From assembly GCA_014058105.1 (NCBI GenBank), contig JACGCM010001929.1:124001-188000 (forward strand): a stretch of 64,000 nt of DNA, written 5' to 3'. The notes below the pieces were generated by a model. That model was not told the DNA's origin. It saw only the letters and a list, made by a program, of their open reading frames with translations, and searched no databases. Shown here in pieces: positions 12,270-23,761 of this stretch. A program made the translations under genes and the position numbers. The stretch is from Kingdonia uniflora. Its lineage: Eukaryota > Streptophyta > Magnoliopsida > Ranunculales > Circaeasteraceae. Numbering within the stretch: position 1 is the stretch's first letter; every line of letters begins with the position of its first letter.

Positions 12270-12960
12270 TAATACTAAGGTACGACGTGATCCCACTCAG
12301 CATGTGGGATCAGTAGACGTTGGGGGCCTTGCTCACCATAATAATGGAACTCCCACCCCATGCCCAAGTCCTGTCCATCCACCGGCATAGTAAAGTTCAT
12401 CATGTGACTCCATTGACTTTGGCCTGGAATCAGAAATGGATCCCTTACACCAGACCCAATAGTACCATGCTCTCATAACTCAACATTAACACTTCGATGG
12501 TAGTCAGAAATGAGGTAAACATTTAGGTGGATATGCCACAAAAAACTCTCATAGGCATGACCAGTCATAACAAGCCATTTAGTATCAGGATAAATACGTT
12601 CTTTCAAATTTGTTAGCGACCGTGCAAAATATTTAGGTGAACTCATTTTTTCCATAGAAGCATCCATTAGGACACCATCAATTCATGTCGTCTGTCTCCA
12701 GCATTTTTTCCCTAAGAACCATTGGCAACCAATGCCACGTGGAACTCTTTCAAGTGGAAACCTCTTCATGCTAAGCGCCTCGGCCATCTGCACTTCCTCT
12801 ACAACTCTATAATTAGAAGTATGCCATGGTTGCAAGTTTATGTTACTTCTACTCCAGCGATCAAAAGTGGGAGAGTTCACAAACTTGTTCAAGAAGTTAG
12901 GAAAGAGGGGAAGAAGTTGGTGTATTTTTTCAAAATGAAATTCTCTCTGCCAATGTGGCT
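12270..12960 (-). pseudogene. Unrecognised protein remnant
   Basis: One minus-strand frame stays open except for stops near 12683, 12473 and about 12275, giving roughly 230 codons with protein-like composition (many Trp, Tyr and His; words such as RWSRSNINLQPWH, ERIYPDTKWLVMTGHAYESF and DLGMGWEFHYYGEQG). I do not recognise the family. It shows no gag, pol, transposase or aORF word and is not related to neighbouring elements. Flanking hairpin motifs (11776-11792, and aaagactttactgccg near 12963) may mean it was carried by a DNA element. Confidence 0.35.
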
Positions 12961-13986
12961 ATAAAGACTTTACTGCCGTATCAACTTAAAGGAGCTCAAC
13001 CTGAATCAATCTCTATCGTCCACGCATTTTAGTTTTAACCGTTGGATTGCAACGGCAAAGTCTTTACCACCACATCACTTCAAGGTAAAAGAAATTAAAA
13101 ATAGAGTTGTTGGGTTGGTTGATGACATGGCAGCGGAATTGGGCAAAGCCAATGCCAAGTTACTAGGAATTTATAAGTAATTATCAACCTTCAGTGAGCG
13201 GTGACTCAATAAAGTTCACATATCCTTCTTCATGACAAAAAAATGTTGATCACAACTAAAAGGAAATTGATTCAATGATGATATTGATGCAGTTGACAAT
13301 CTATGATCCTTCTTGTTTCCAAATATATCATATGGTCTCCCCACAATCCTAGATTAAAACTAGGTAGCCTGACCAAAAACTCTATCATATAAACCATTGC
13401 TCTGTAAGATCCGAATTTAAATGTTAGTGTTCCATCTCCAGTCCACAAAGGGAAGTGATGGGTATTCACCATCTGAAAGTAATTTTAGAGGTAGTTTACC
13501 CTATGATAAAAAAGTTGCATTGTTCTATCAACAATAGGAGCTTGAAAGTTTATTTATTTTTTAGGAAAATGAGCATTATACCCTAAAGAATAGGAAAATA
13601 AAATTGTACAATATGGGGAAAAACTCTCAGTTCCTACATGCAGGAAATGAGAGAACCTGAACACCAAGATAACATAACTAAAAATCCAAGATTTCCATAG
13701 AAGAACTCAACTTATGAGCTCAGTTTACAGGGAAATCAGCACAAACCCCAGCCTCCAAAAAAAGGATAAAACACTTCATAATTTTTTTTACAGAAATGGG
13801 AATAAAGCCCCTCATCTAAAGACCAAATGCATTAAAAGGGGCAAGACCTTGCACCCTTTTAAAACTCAACAAGCACCACCCTATACATTACTAACTACCA
13901 CTCTAAACCAGCTAAACTGTAACACCAGAATTTTACTGAAGATAAAATGTACTGTCAGCTTAAAAGTTTAAAAAAAGACTGGTATA

Positions 13987-14204
13987 TGTTGAGAACAAAA
14001 GTAAACTATAGTCTATCGATCTAGCCAAGCACACACATAAACATTGATATAGAGAGAAGGTAGGCTTTCATTAGAACTTCTTAGGTTACAAAAACACAGC
14101 CCTTATAGGGTTATAAATAGAAGCCTCTAAAACTATCTAGGGTTAAGATTTGGTGGGCCACCCTAAACCTAGTTTGGGCTGGGCCAACCGAATGATTCCT
14201 AATA
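13987..14204 (-). repeat. 3' LTR of copia element 1 (about 218 bp)
   Basis: It starts tgttgagaac on the plus strand and ends at cctaata just before the reverse-complemented PPT. The piece gaagcctctaaaact...ggccaccctaa recurs at 18036-18099 at the other end of the element, confirming the repeat. Confidence 0.75.
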
Positions 14205-14220
14205 TTCCCCCTTTGAGGTG
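14205..14220 (-). other. Polypurine tract of copia element 1
   Basis: The minus strand reads CACCTCAAAGGGGGAA directly beside the LTR, the expected plus-strand primer for cDNA synthesis. Confidence 0.8.
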
Positions 14221-14559
14221 TCTCACATCTAGACCACTTGCCTTAATAAAACCTCTGCCTAGCAAAACACTTTAGGCAAAAAGCTATGTAAGGAAAAAGT
14301 ACAATCTGATGTCATAGATGGGCGGTGGGCATATATAACTTTGCTTCATCAAAACCTCCAGCCAGTAAAACCTCTAAGGAAAAAACTTTTCTATTAGAAA
14401 AAGAGTACAACACGCATGTGCCCATATTAGGTAAAGGCTACTCCCCCTAATGTATATCTCTCAGAGATCTGTCTTCCATAGACGTAAATGAATATAAACT
14501 TCGGATGCCTATTTCGTGTACCAATTTCTTAAATGTAGGAAATTCAAGAGCCTTTGCAA

Positions 14560-16290
14560 ATTAGTCTGCTAAGCTATCTTCTGAATGTACTTGAACATCA
14601 TCAATTTCATTCGTCTTCTGCAATTCATGAATATTAAAGAACTTCGGTGAAATATGCGTGGTTTTGCCTCCCATGATAAAACCTCCTATAACTTAAGCAA
14701 TATAAGCAACATTGTCTTCATATAGAGTAGTAGGGTCCTTCTGGAGGGAATCTATTCCATAAGTTTCATTGATGTGATTCACCATAGAATATAAGCAAAA
14801 AATTATCTGCCAGCTTCGTGAGGTACTAGAATTCCTGGGTGAGTTGAAGAGGTAGCCACCATCGTCTGTTTTACTGATCTCCATGATATTACTGTATTAT
14901 CATACAAGAATGCATATCCCGACTGAGATGGGCTTTTATACAGGTCTGACAAATATCCTTCGTCAATGTACCCTATAAATTTATGTTTACAGCTTTTCAA
15001 GTAGAATAGACCCAAGTTTATTGTGCCTTTTTAGGAATCGCAGAATGTATTTGATCCCATTCCAGTGCCTTTTGGTAGGAGAAGAACTATAGTGAGCCAA
15101 ACAGTTTATCGCAAATGAGATATAGGGTCTAGTATACCCAGCTAAGTATAGCAAATCACTAATTGCTCCTAGATATGGCACCTCATACCCTAAGAGTTCC
15201 TACCCTACATCCAAAGGAGAGAAGAAGTCCTTGTCCATGTCCAAGTGAAAGACTACCATAGGCATCTTAGCACTTTGTATTGCATCCAAATTGAATCATT
15301 TGAGAATTCGTTCGATATATATAACCTAGTAGACGGTATGCCAATGCCAAGGTGCTTTATCTGTAAACCAAGATAGTACTTAGCTTTACCAAGGTTTTTC
15401 ATTTTGAATTCCTTCTTAAGGTATTTGGCGGCACTCGTTATCCGCGTACACTGTAACGCTAGCAAACCCTGTTTCTGTCTTCTTAATGAAAGTACATGGG
15501 CAGATAGGATTATTTACAAGGCCCTCAACCTCCAAAGCTTTAGTCAACCCCTTATGCCTTATGGGCCTTGATTGCATCAAACCGTACAGTAACTTATCCA
15601 ATTTTATTACGTACACACCCCGTGTGTTGGGCTTTATTACTTTCGGAAGCTTATACCCCTCGGGTAGCTTCATGTAAATATCCGAATCTAGTTTCCCATA
15701 TAGATATGTGGTAATTATTTCCATAAGACGCATATCTAAATGCCCTTGACAACTAACAGACTGATCAGGTAACGAAATGTTATAGCATCCATGACTGGAG
15801 ACTAAATTTTATTGTAATCGATATCAGGTCTTTGTGCGAAGCCCCATACAACTAGTCTTGCTTTATATCTTACTACCTCTCCATGTTCATCACGTTTTTG
15901 CATGGATACTCATTTATAACTTATAGGCTTTATGACATCATGCCTATGACATCATGCCTACGGATGATAGGTCCTAACACTTCGCATTTTGCTAGCAAGT
16001 GAAGCTCAGCAGGGATCACAGGTTCCCAATTTGGCCAATCTTTGCGGTTATGACACTTGTCAACTGTAAGGTATTATGGATCGGATCCTCATCCTCGATG
16101 GCGAGTGCAGTAGCGAATGTGAATACGTTGTCCATAACAACTTTAGAATAGTCCCAAGTTATACCATTACATATATAATTGATCGAGACCTTTATGTTAG
16201 CATAGTTATGTGCCACGTTAGGCATATCTTGTAATGTACCAACTGGTTGCATAGTTACAGTAGCTATGTCAATAGATTGTTCCATCCTAG
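14560..16290 (-). pseudogene. Reverse transcriptase and RNase H of copia element 1
   Basis: RT pieces: 15733-15416 (TTYLYGKLDSDIYMKLPEGY, LDKLLYGLMQS), 15465-15253 (KEFKMKNLGKAKYYLGLQI). RNase H pieces: 15181-14987 (DLLYLAGYTRPYISFAINCL), 15015-14803 (AFLYDNTVISWRS), 14884-14693 (DPTTLYEDNVAYIA) and a trailing HELQK-DLFAKAL region to about 14560. 16285-16016 is the linker before RT (YANIKVSINYICNGITW). All are strong Ty1/copia words. At least six stops or shifts separate them, so the enzyme is dead. Confidence 0.9.
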
Positions 16291-16299
16291 ATGAACTGA

Positions 16300-17690
16300 C
16301 TACACCATTTTAGTCATTTATGATCCCAAATTTTGCCACTTCCCCGAAGACGGTTCTTTGTCCTTAGAAGGACAACTATGGGGTCTCTTGACCCTTGATT
16401 TATTTGTGGGAAGCACGGTAGTTCCTTTCGGAACTTTCAACCGTGCATGAGTATTACTTGGAGGGGAATGCCCCTTGGTCACTTTAGCAGCTCCATTGAA
16501 TGCATCTGGCATTTCATTTATGACCTATTTTAAGTGAAGTATCCATTAGACTTTGATGTCATTCAGTTTAGTAATGAAATCTAGATGAGATAACGATGGT
16601 GTTTCCCAAGTTAACTTAGGAACTTCCACGGTATTATATGTTATATCTTCCCCTAATACAAAGAAAATTATTTTTCCAAAGTGACAGTCTATGAATCTTA
16701 TAATAAAAACGTCGCCTGTAGTGGGTTTCAAATATTGGATGATAGATGGTAAATCGTAACCCACGTAGATACCAAGGTGGCATTGGGGACCCATTTTTGT
16801 ACATTGTGGAGGTACTATCGGTACCTGCACGGCACATCTGAATGTGCACAATGGGCGATATTGGGTTCTAACCCAGTTACTAGCTACTTTGGGGAAAGCT
16901 GGTGATTCGCGCTCGGATGAACTCTAATCAATGCGTTGGCTTGCAAGATAGAATTACCCCAAACAGTAGCTAGAAATTGAGATCTTGATATCAGTGGATT
17001 AGCGATTGTCTGTAATTCCTTGATTAGATTATTCGCCATACCATTCTGGGTATGGACATATGGTACCGGATGTTCCACATCTATCCCATTATCGACACAA
17101 TAATCATTGAATACGTGAGAGGTAAACTCACATACATCGTCAAGTCAGATAGACTTGATCGGGTGTTTTGGAAAATAAGCCCATAACCGAATAATCGGTG
17201 CAGAAGTCATACAAACGCCATGTTCCTAGTATACAATAGGTAAACGTGTGACCATCTCAAAGATACGTTAATAATGAACATAAAATACCTAAATGGGCCA
17301 CTATGTGGATGGATAGGTCCACATATCTCCATGGATGTGCTGTAAAAAGGCAGGAAACTCTGACTCTGCCTTGGTCATGCTAAGTCAGATAATCAGCTTA
17401 CCTTGAGAACAAGCATTGCAAGGGCAGTCTCATAGTACGCAGATCATTTCTTCTTTAAAAAAATATCCCAGAGCTACTATCAATTATCTTCCTCATCATC
17501 CTAGAACTTGGATGTCTTAGACGATCGTGCCATAGTTTGAATATTTTTCTCTTCTAAGGGAGAAAATTTTATTATAGCGTAGGTCTCGACATATCGAATG
17601 TCTGAGGAATATAGCCCTAAGGGGTCTATTGGACATAGTTTCAATACTATATTTTGACCTTGGGGAGTGGCTGAAGTGATACACAAGACC
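16300..17690 (-). pseudogene. Integrase of copia element 1
   Basis: Core: about 17400-17080 (GPIHPHSGPFRYFM, SHVYLLYTRN) and 17078-16884 (EHPVPYVHTQNGMANNLIKE), giving the usual copia catalytic-core words. C-terminal part: 16851-16546 (GPQCHLGIYVGYDLPSIIQY, GDVFIIRFIDCHF). 17686-17501 is the region before the zinc-binding domain. In HTQNGMANNLIKE the residue normally Glu (catalytic, ...GLAES...) reads Asn, so catalysis would be lost even without the stops. Confidence 0.85.
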
Positions 17691-18035
17691 TGGTTTTATC
17701 CTTCTCCCCCAGATTTTACTTGATAGCCATTGTCATGGATATCCTAAAAACTGAGTAAATTCTTGGTGTAATTACTCGTGTATAAAGCGGACTGGAACTT
17801 CTAAGGTTCCAGAAACACATCCGGTGTATTTTTTGAAAAAAAAAGTGTGAAAGCAAGAATGAAATGTGAATTCAATCGTTTTTCGTTAGGAAATGAGTCT
17901 TTCGCTTTGTGTCCTTGCTTTTCACTTGTATTCCTTAATAAGGAGGAGAAATTTTTTGCATTTCATGTTATTTATCGCAGAAAACATGCATTCCACTTTC
18001 AATTTATCGTCATTTCGCTTTTATTTTGCGTAAAA

Positions 18036-18099
18036 ACTAGAAGCCTCTAAAACTCTCTAGGATTAGGAATCACTGGGCCACCCTAATCTAAAATTAAAT
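18036..18099 (-). repeat. 5' LTR fragment of copia element 1
   Basis: About 64 bp match the middle of the LTR at 13987-14204 (gaagcctctaaaact, ggccaccctaa). The rest of this LTR and any primer site are missing. Confidence 0.7.
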
Positions 18100-18257
18100 T
18101 CTTTATTCACTTACCATTAGTTTACTCTAAGATCTTAACTATTCATGTCTTTAGTTTGCTTACTCATTAGAGTTTAACGTCAAGCTAATTCATTTCATCT
18201 TTGTAACTGGTCTATACAATAATTATAGTCTGTAAAAACATTCACAGTAGTTAAACG

Positions 18258-18394
18258 CACCATTGGATTGTTGTCCCAGTGGTGGTTGTGACCCTCTACC
18301 AAGAGAAGAGTCGCGGGTTCGATACCCCCATGGGGTTAGAAACTCAGGATTATGAATCCCTATATAAACCGGCTTGCCTTTATAAAAAAATGGC
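18258..18394 (+). mobile_element. tRNA-derived SINE
   Basis: It carries an RNA polymerase III internal promoter: an A box-like TGTCCCAGTGG (18272-18282) and a B box GGTTCGATACC (18316-18326), 33 bp apart. It ends in a short A run (18384-18390). The 9-bp word agttaaacg occurs on both sides (18249-18257 and 18395-18403), a target duplication. Known: plant SINEs descend from tRNA genes, end in A/T tails and are mobilised by LINE enzymes. It is not a working tRNA gene: there is no cloverleaf 3' arm. Confidence 0.8.
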
Positions 18395-18513
18395 AGTTAA
18401 ACGGTACTCATAGGCCACAACTATCCCTACAAAATTTGTATCTATAAGTGTGGAAAAATGTATGAGATTTCTTTCAAGATACTTATACTATATACCAAAT
18501 ATTGCACATATAC

Positions 18514-19021
18514 TATAAGGGACTAATTTCGTAGCTCGAATGGCTCTTACACCAAATGTACCTGTGACATAATTATTATAAAAATAATATAGATAATTTA
18601 GCATGGAAACTTTTGAATAGGTAAAACCATGACATCAGTTTGAGGATTTAGTAACTATGACTTTATTACTCGAGACTGATATTTTGATTACAAGTTATGA
18701 TCTCTTGAGCTAGAAAAACTTGGTTGGTCCCCTTCTTTTTTTGTGTTTTATTCCTTTTATAGACCTTACTCTCAGTTCGTTTACATGTAATAGCACGTTC
18801 TCCTTAATTGGGGGAAGAGTAGAGGTTTATCTCTGTAACTGCCAATTCGTAGGAGACAGGTGTACTTAACTTGTTCTGTTTTACTTGGAGTGCTCGACCC
18901 ATGTTCTTCTATAGTTTATAGTTTCAGTGTCATTTTTGATAGCATATGTCGTGTGCATGTTGCGTGAGCTTGGCATGGTATTAGCTCGATGATATCCCAG
19001 CTCGAGGGATAAGTCCCTTTA
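18514..19021 (-). repeat. Solo LTR of the element A/C family
   Basis: 508 bp aligning with the element A LTR (orientation by that alignment), including the terminal words gggactaatttcgtagctc and gagggataagtccct. Flanked by an exact 5-bp target duplication TATAC (18509-18513 and 19022-19026). No primer site, PPT or coding sequence is attached. This is the product of LTR-LTR recombination that removed the body of the element. The TG...CA ends have mutated to TA...TA. Confidence 0.92.
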
Positions 19022-19181
19022 TATACCAACTAATATCAGTCCATGAAAATCACATGTTCTTTATGTATTTGGATAATAAATACATGAATTTGGCATTGGG
19101 TTACCATGACTCTCTCACTCAACGGGTTTACAAGAATGAATAGAAGCAAAATCCTGGTGGGTTTGTCAACCTAGTCTCATG

Positions 19182-20145
19182 TGAAAGGTTTTGGTTTATC
19201 GCATTTTGTGTATGTGAAGGCCTGTGGTTATCTCAGTCGAAGACAGTGACAGAATGAAGACCTTCGTACAATATTCTATCAACCAATGACCAAGAAGGTA
19301 AGTTGGTTAAGTAGAACTCTAATAAAGGGAGCCAAAAATATCTTTCTAAATTGTCTAAAATTTTTGGGAATCTCGTTCGAACGACCCAAGGTCTCGTTCG
19401 AACAAATTCTGGGAATCTCGTTAAAACGACCTTAGGTCTCGTTCGAACGAGTGCTACGAGTTCAAAACAAAAATGTATACTTTTTGAAGGCTTGTTAGGG
19501 ATTTTGTTCGAACGACCAAAGGTCTTGTTCGAACGAATCTCAAGAAAAGCTCAAACACATTTTAAGTGAACATTGCTTCTCTTTTCTTTGACTCTCTTTT
19601 CTCTCTTTCTTCGAAAAAAAGTTATTTTTGAAAGAGATCAATATCCTTTATCAGATAGTCAATTTGACATCAATCAAAACCTAAAAACCTTGAGGTTGAT
19701 GTTGAATTAGTTTATCATACTTCCCACATATTGTTCTGGAGTGATTCAAGAGGGGTGTTCCTTACTATAAATTCAAGGAGAGTCGTTAAGAGAATGAAGA
19801 AGAATCATTGCAATAATGAAGGTGAGTCGTTGTGAGAACGAAAGCGATAGGGCGTGATGCTTGGATAAGAGGAGAGATAATTACGATACGGGGTTATCGA
19901 GTCTGTAAGTATAATTCATATTAAATAATTTTTAATTAGTGATTTTTTAGTTGTTGTGTTCATCAATAATGACCTCTGGTTTTTCTCCTGAGTAAGGAGT
20001 TTCCACAGAGTGAATAATTGCTTGTACCATTTAATTCATTGTCTTTACTATTGATTGTTTCTGTTTAATCCTAGATCATTGATTAATAGGAATTGTTTTA
20101 ACCTAATTTCTTGAAATACACTAAATACGAGCACATAGAATTTCA
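19182..20145 (+). repeat. 5' LTR of copia element 2
   Basis: 964 bp, from TGAAAGG to TTTCA. Matches both halves of the interrupted 3' LTR. It contains several copies of the palindrome TCGTTCGAACGA (19373-19384, 19439-19450) and near-copies at 19396, 19506 and 19528. Rich in CT runs around 19570-19610. Confidence 0.93.
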
Positions 20146-20147
20146 AT

Positions 20148-20160
20148 TGGTATCAGAGTA
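20148..20160 (+). other. Primer binding site (tRNA-Met) of copia element 2
   Basis: TGGTATCAGAGTA begins two bases after the LTR. It matches the standard copia site complementary to initiator tRNA-Met (TGGTATCAGAGC) except near the end. Confidence 0.92.
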
Positions 20161-20223
20161 GAATCATTTGAAGGCTTTATATCCTGAGTGGTGATCCTAC
20201 TTTTAAGTGCTTGTTTAATTTAA

Positions 20224-21984
20224 TGGATTCCAAAAATTTTGGAGGTCCTATCAATCGTCTACCACTCTTTGATGACACAAACTTTTCCTACTGGAAGGCT
20301 CGAATGATTGCCTTCTTGTAATCCATGGGAGAAAATGTATGGATTGTCATTGAAGATGGATGGGTACCCCCGACTGTTATGCGGGGTGAACTAGCAACAG
20401 TTGTAGAAATTCCTAAACCTAGAAATCAATGTACTAAGGAAGAAAAATAATCATTTGGGTATAATTCTAAAGGTCTTAATGCTATCTTTAATGCGTTGAG
20501 TCAAAGTGATTATATGCACATCTCTACGTGTACCATTTCAAAACAAGCTTGGGATATCTTAATGTGTACTCACGAAGGTGATGATACGATTAAAAAGAGT
20601 AAACTGCAAATGCTCACCTCTCAATTTGAAAACATCCAGATAAGTGAGGATGAACCGTTCGGTGAGTTTTATGCAAGACTGAGAAACATTGTCAACAATA
20701 GTGCCTCTTTAGGAGCTGGATATATTAATGTTCAAATAGTTCGCAAAATTCTAAAATCTCTCCCTAAGAGTTTTAGATCCAGACGTGATGTCATAGAGAA
20801 AGCTCAAAATCTTAAAACTATGAAACCTGACACCCTTGCTGGAAAATTGTAAACATTTGAAATCGAGATGGAAATGGAAAACCCTAAGAAGAATAAGAGT
20901 TTTTCTTTTAAGTCTTCCTCCAACTCTTCGTCTTCTCAGGGAACTAGAGAAGTTGACAACTTATGTGTCTCTAACGATAATGAGAAATTGGACTTTGACT
21001 CACAGATTGCTGTAATAAGCCAACAGTTTAGAAAACTTTTGAAAAAATGGTAATTTGATAAACAAGAGTAAAATGTAAATTATAAGCCAATTCCTCGTGA
21101 CCGTGCTAAGTCGCATGGCAAATAAACCAATATTGAACAAGAATTAAATAAAGTTAAATGTTATAGGTGTCACAAGTATGGTCACTATGCTCACAACTAT
21201 CCCACTAAGAGTTCTAATAGTAACCATAAGGTCATGAATATTAAAGTAACTTGGGATGATGATAATGATAAATTTGATGCTAATAATGATCATCCCCAAG
21301 AATATGAAAATGACAATTATTGTGCGTTTCCTAGTATAATAAATCTAGTAATAATTATTCTAACCCTTTTAAGCTAGAAAATATATTGAAGATCAGAGTG
21401 ATTATAAAAGTGATAATAGTGAAGAACCCAAGTTTGAAGATTTGTATTCTCAACTTGTTTCTCAGCTTGAGAAACTTAAGAATGGGAAAAATGTTCTTAT
21501 TGTCAAACTTGATATTTGTGAAAAAGAAAAACATATTGTTGTGGGGAAGTTAACATTGACTGAAACTGAACTTGAGAAGCTTAAACTTCACTTCACTTCC
21601 ACTAACCAGAAACTTAAAGTTTTTCTTTATGGAGCTAAGAATATTGATAAAATGCTAAGTATGAGCAAAAATGGTACTGACAAAAGGGGACTTAGATTTT
21701 ATGAGCAAAATGCTAAGTCTACTATACCTCAAATCACGAAGTTTGTCAAAGCTACTCCAGTACCATCTTTGCCCAAAAAAAGTGTTACTAATGCTCATCA
21801 TAGGCAGACTAAGAAGCCTTCTGTCTTTCGCGTGTTTTATTTTCAGGCTTGTGGTCGAAAAGGTCATCTTGCTCCCTATTGCAGATATGTTCTGAAATTA
21901 TATGATATGAATAAATTTCCCAGCGAAAGGGGGAAACTCTATCGACCATATGCCCAATCTGTTGCTAATCCCTCTTTTGTCTAA
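20224..21984 (+). pseudogene. gag of copia element 2
   Basis: The start ATG at 20224 gives MDSKNFGGPINRLPLFDDTN and SYWKARM, then a UBN2-type gag core (20496-20852, 118 open codons: SQFENIQISEDEPFGEFYARL, LKSLPKSFR). A zinc knuckle follows near 21160 (CYRCHKYGHYAHNYP; the last Cys reads Tyr). 21442-21984 is an open coiled-coil-rich stretch of 180 codons with a second zinc box ACGRKGHLAPYC. Stops at TTCTTGTAATCC, GAAAAATAA, near 20851 and 21053 break it. Gag should form the particle. Confidence 0.88.
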
Positions 21985-21999
21985 AAGTATTTTAATGGT

Positions 22000-22900
22000 T
22001 TCAAGAATTTGACTCAAGTGACAGAAGAACGAAAGAAAGTGAGATCTGTTTAGGTTTAGAAGAAGGATCTACTACCACAATTATGGTGCAATATTACAGT
22101 AATGGCTCAAAATGAGATAGTGAAAAGTGTGTGCTATGAGATGGTGAAAGATGATTTATCTGATAAATCCTAGATTAACACCATTGGTGTCTGTTCCATT
22201 GAGTAAATCGTTCCAGTCATTCAGACTATTTGTGTCGCTATTTTGTAAACATTGTCAGGTGTATGTTATTTCTCTTGTTCATATTGGTTATTTCCCCTGA
22301 TTTTTGCATTACAGTCTATCTTAGCTATGCAGGTGCATGTTCAGGATTTATTTATTTATCATATATTCATCTAATGTTTGAGCTACTTGGTATAACTTAT
22401 TCATCACTAGTTCCAACTGTTTCTGACTCTAGTCGTAAGCAGAAACCTTGAGGATAAATGTAGAGACTTCGTTACCTAACATTATGTGAGGATCTAACCT
22501 TTTGTGCAAGCTTTGAATAATATTAAATGAATTCTTTCCCATAAAATTTCTCTTTGTTTTTGATCTCATTATTTTCTGCATATGTCAATTGTAGGTGGTG
22601 ACATCTAGTTCAAGTTAGTTTAATATAACATTCCTTATACTTGATTCGAGACGAAAAAGACACTATGTGAGACCGAAGATATAATAATAAGTTTTTTATT
22701 ATTATACATTTTTGGCCTTCGTCTATGCTTACCCAAAATTTTATCCACTTGTAGCCATTTTGTACCTTAAAATATGTCATTCGTTTTATATCCAACTCTT
22801 TTTAACCCATTTGTTTTGAGACGATTCTATAAAATCAAAGTGAAGGAAGGAGTGAAAACCATGTTCTTGTTAGAAGAAGAAGAAAAAAAAAAAAAAAAAA
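22000..22900. other. Region where pol should be in copia element 2; no gene seen
   Basis: After gag (a last Gag-Pol-like stretch KKDLLPQLWCNITVM near 22070) the expected protease, integrase, RT and RNase H are absent. Only short AT-rich frames are present, and a poly-A run of about 18 bases at 22884-22901. Most likely pol was deleted and replaced. Confidence 0.55.
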
Positions 22901-22907
22901 AGTCGAT

Positions 22908-23092
22908 CGAACGACTTCATCTTTCGTTCGAACAACCATTTGACAATCTTCTGGAATTTTGGCCCAAGAGCTCAATTCATTCGAACGACTTAATCTTTCT
23001 TTCAAACGACCATTTGATAACCCTCTGGAATTTTGGCCCAAGAGCTCAATTCATTCGAACAACTTCATATTTTGTTCGAACGAAATCTGGGA
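22908..23092. repeat. 74-bp tandem repeat (2.5 copies) with GTTCGAAC motifs
   Basis: Copies start at 22908, 22982 and 23056. The unit contains cgaacgactt, ttcgttcgaa and ctggaattttggcccaagag. It resembles the TTCGAACGA-rich part of the LTRs at 19182, 26242 and 29470 in motif but not in overall sequence. Confidence 0.85.
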
Positions 23093-23761
23093 ACTCTATT
23101 TTTGTTTATGGTTTTTAAACCACTCACTTGCCTCGAGATTTGAGTGATTGTACAGAGTTTCCTAAGTATATAATGAGAAACTTGGGGAAGAAGTATTTTA
23201 TTCAATGTGAACTCAATAAAGAGAAAGAATGACAAGATGTGTACTCAATGTAAAGAAAGAAAGGGAGAAAGTATAATCTGAAGTCTAAGAATGCCAACAA
23301 AACATCTACTCCGTCATGTCCATTCCCTTGCCTACATTATAACATTTTCATGACCTGTTTGATCTTGAGTTTAACACAGTTAGTTTAGTGGAGATGAGTG
23401 ATAGAGATTCTCTATTAGTTAACTTGACACCATCTACAACAATTAATTTTCCTTCTATGAGATCTTTCAGTAAAATAACGCTGTTTTTTTTAGATTTTGA
23501 AATTTTAACTCCTGTTTATTCATATTATTATTTCCTCAGAGTGATATCTAGAAAATTCTTAGTGACTTTGAGAGACCAACCATGAGAGGCCTAAGTTAAA
23601 ACTTATTTCCAACATAGTGATCTTCATACGTCTAACTGTCAGGACCTTGATTGGACTACACACACACACACCAAGTTCTTTTAAATTATTTTGTTTATAG
23701 ATCAATAATATTTTCTATATCATGTATCCGCTGTGCTTTTAGATTTAACTCTGCATATTTT

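Larger units (their letters stand above)
11189..13986. other. Unassigned interval between element A and copia element 1
   Basis: No gene is recognised. It holds the inverted repeat at 11673-11792, a related motif at about 13030-13080 (gttggattgcaac then caaagtctttaccaccaca), and a broken minus-strand reading frame at about 12270-12960. 13100-13980 is AT-rich with only short frames and no feature I can name. Confidence 0.5.
13987..18099 (-). mobile_element. Copia element 1: Ty1/copia retrotransposon, gag deleted
   Basis: Read leftward: an LTR fragment (18036-18099), a non-coding stretch where gag should be, integrase, RT, RNase H, PPT and 3' LTR (13987-14204). INT before RT is the defining Ty1/copia order. 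All domains are present in pieces with frequent stops. The region 17700-18035 is low-complexity AT-rich DNA with no gag or primer site, so the 5' part was deleted or replaced. Confidence 0.85.

Noticed and set aside
14970..15181. Separate small host genes from the short open frames at 14693-15465
   Set aside because: Each is a fragment of copia RNase H/RT; together they make one decayed pol.
18268..18340. Possible tRNA gene (A and B boxes)
   Set aside because: The 3' half does not fold into T and acceptor arms; an A-tail and target duplication show a SINE.
22908..23092. CRISPR-like direct repeats
   Set aside because: Units are contiguous with no unique spacers, in a plant retroelement.
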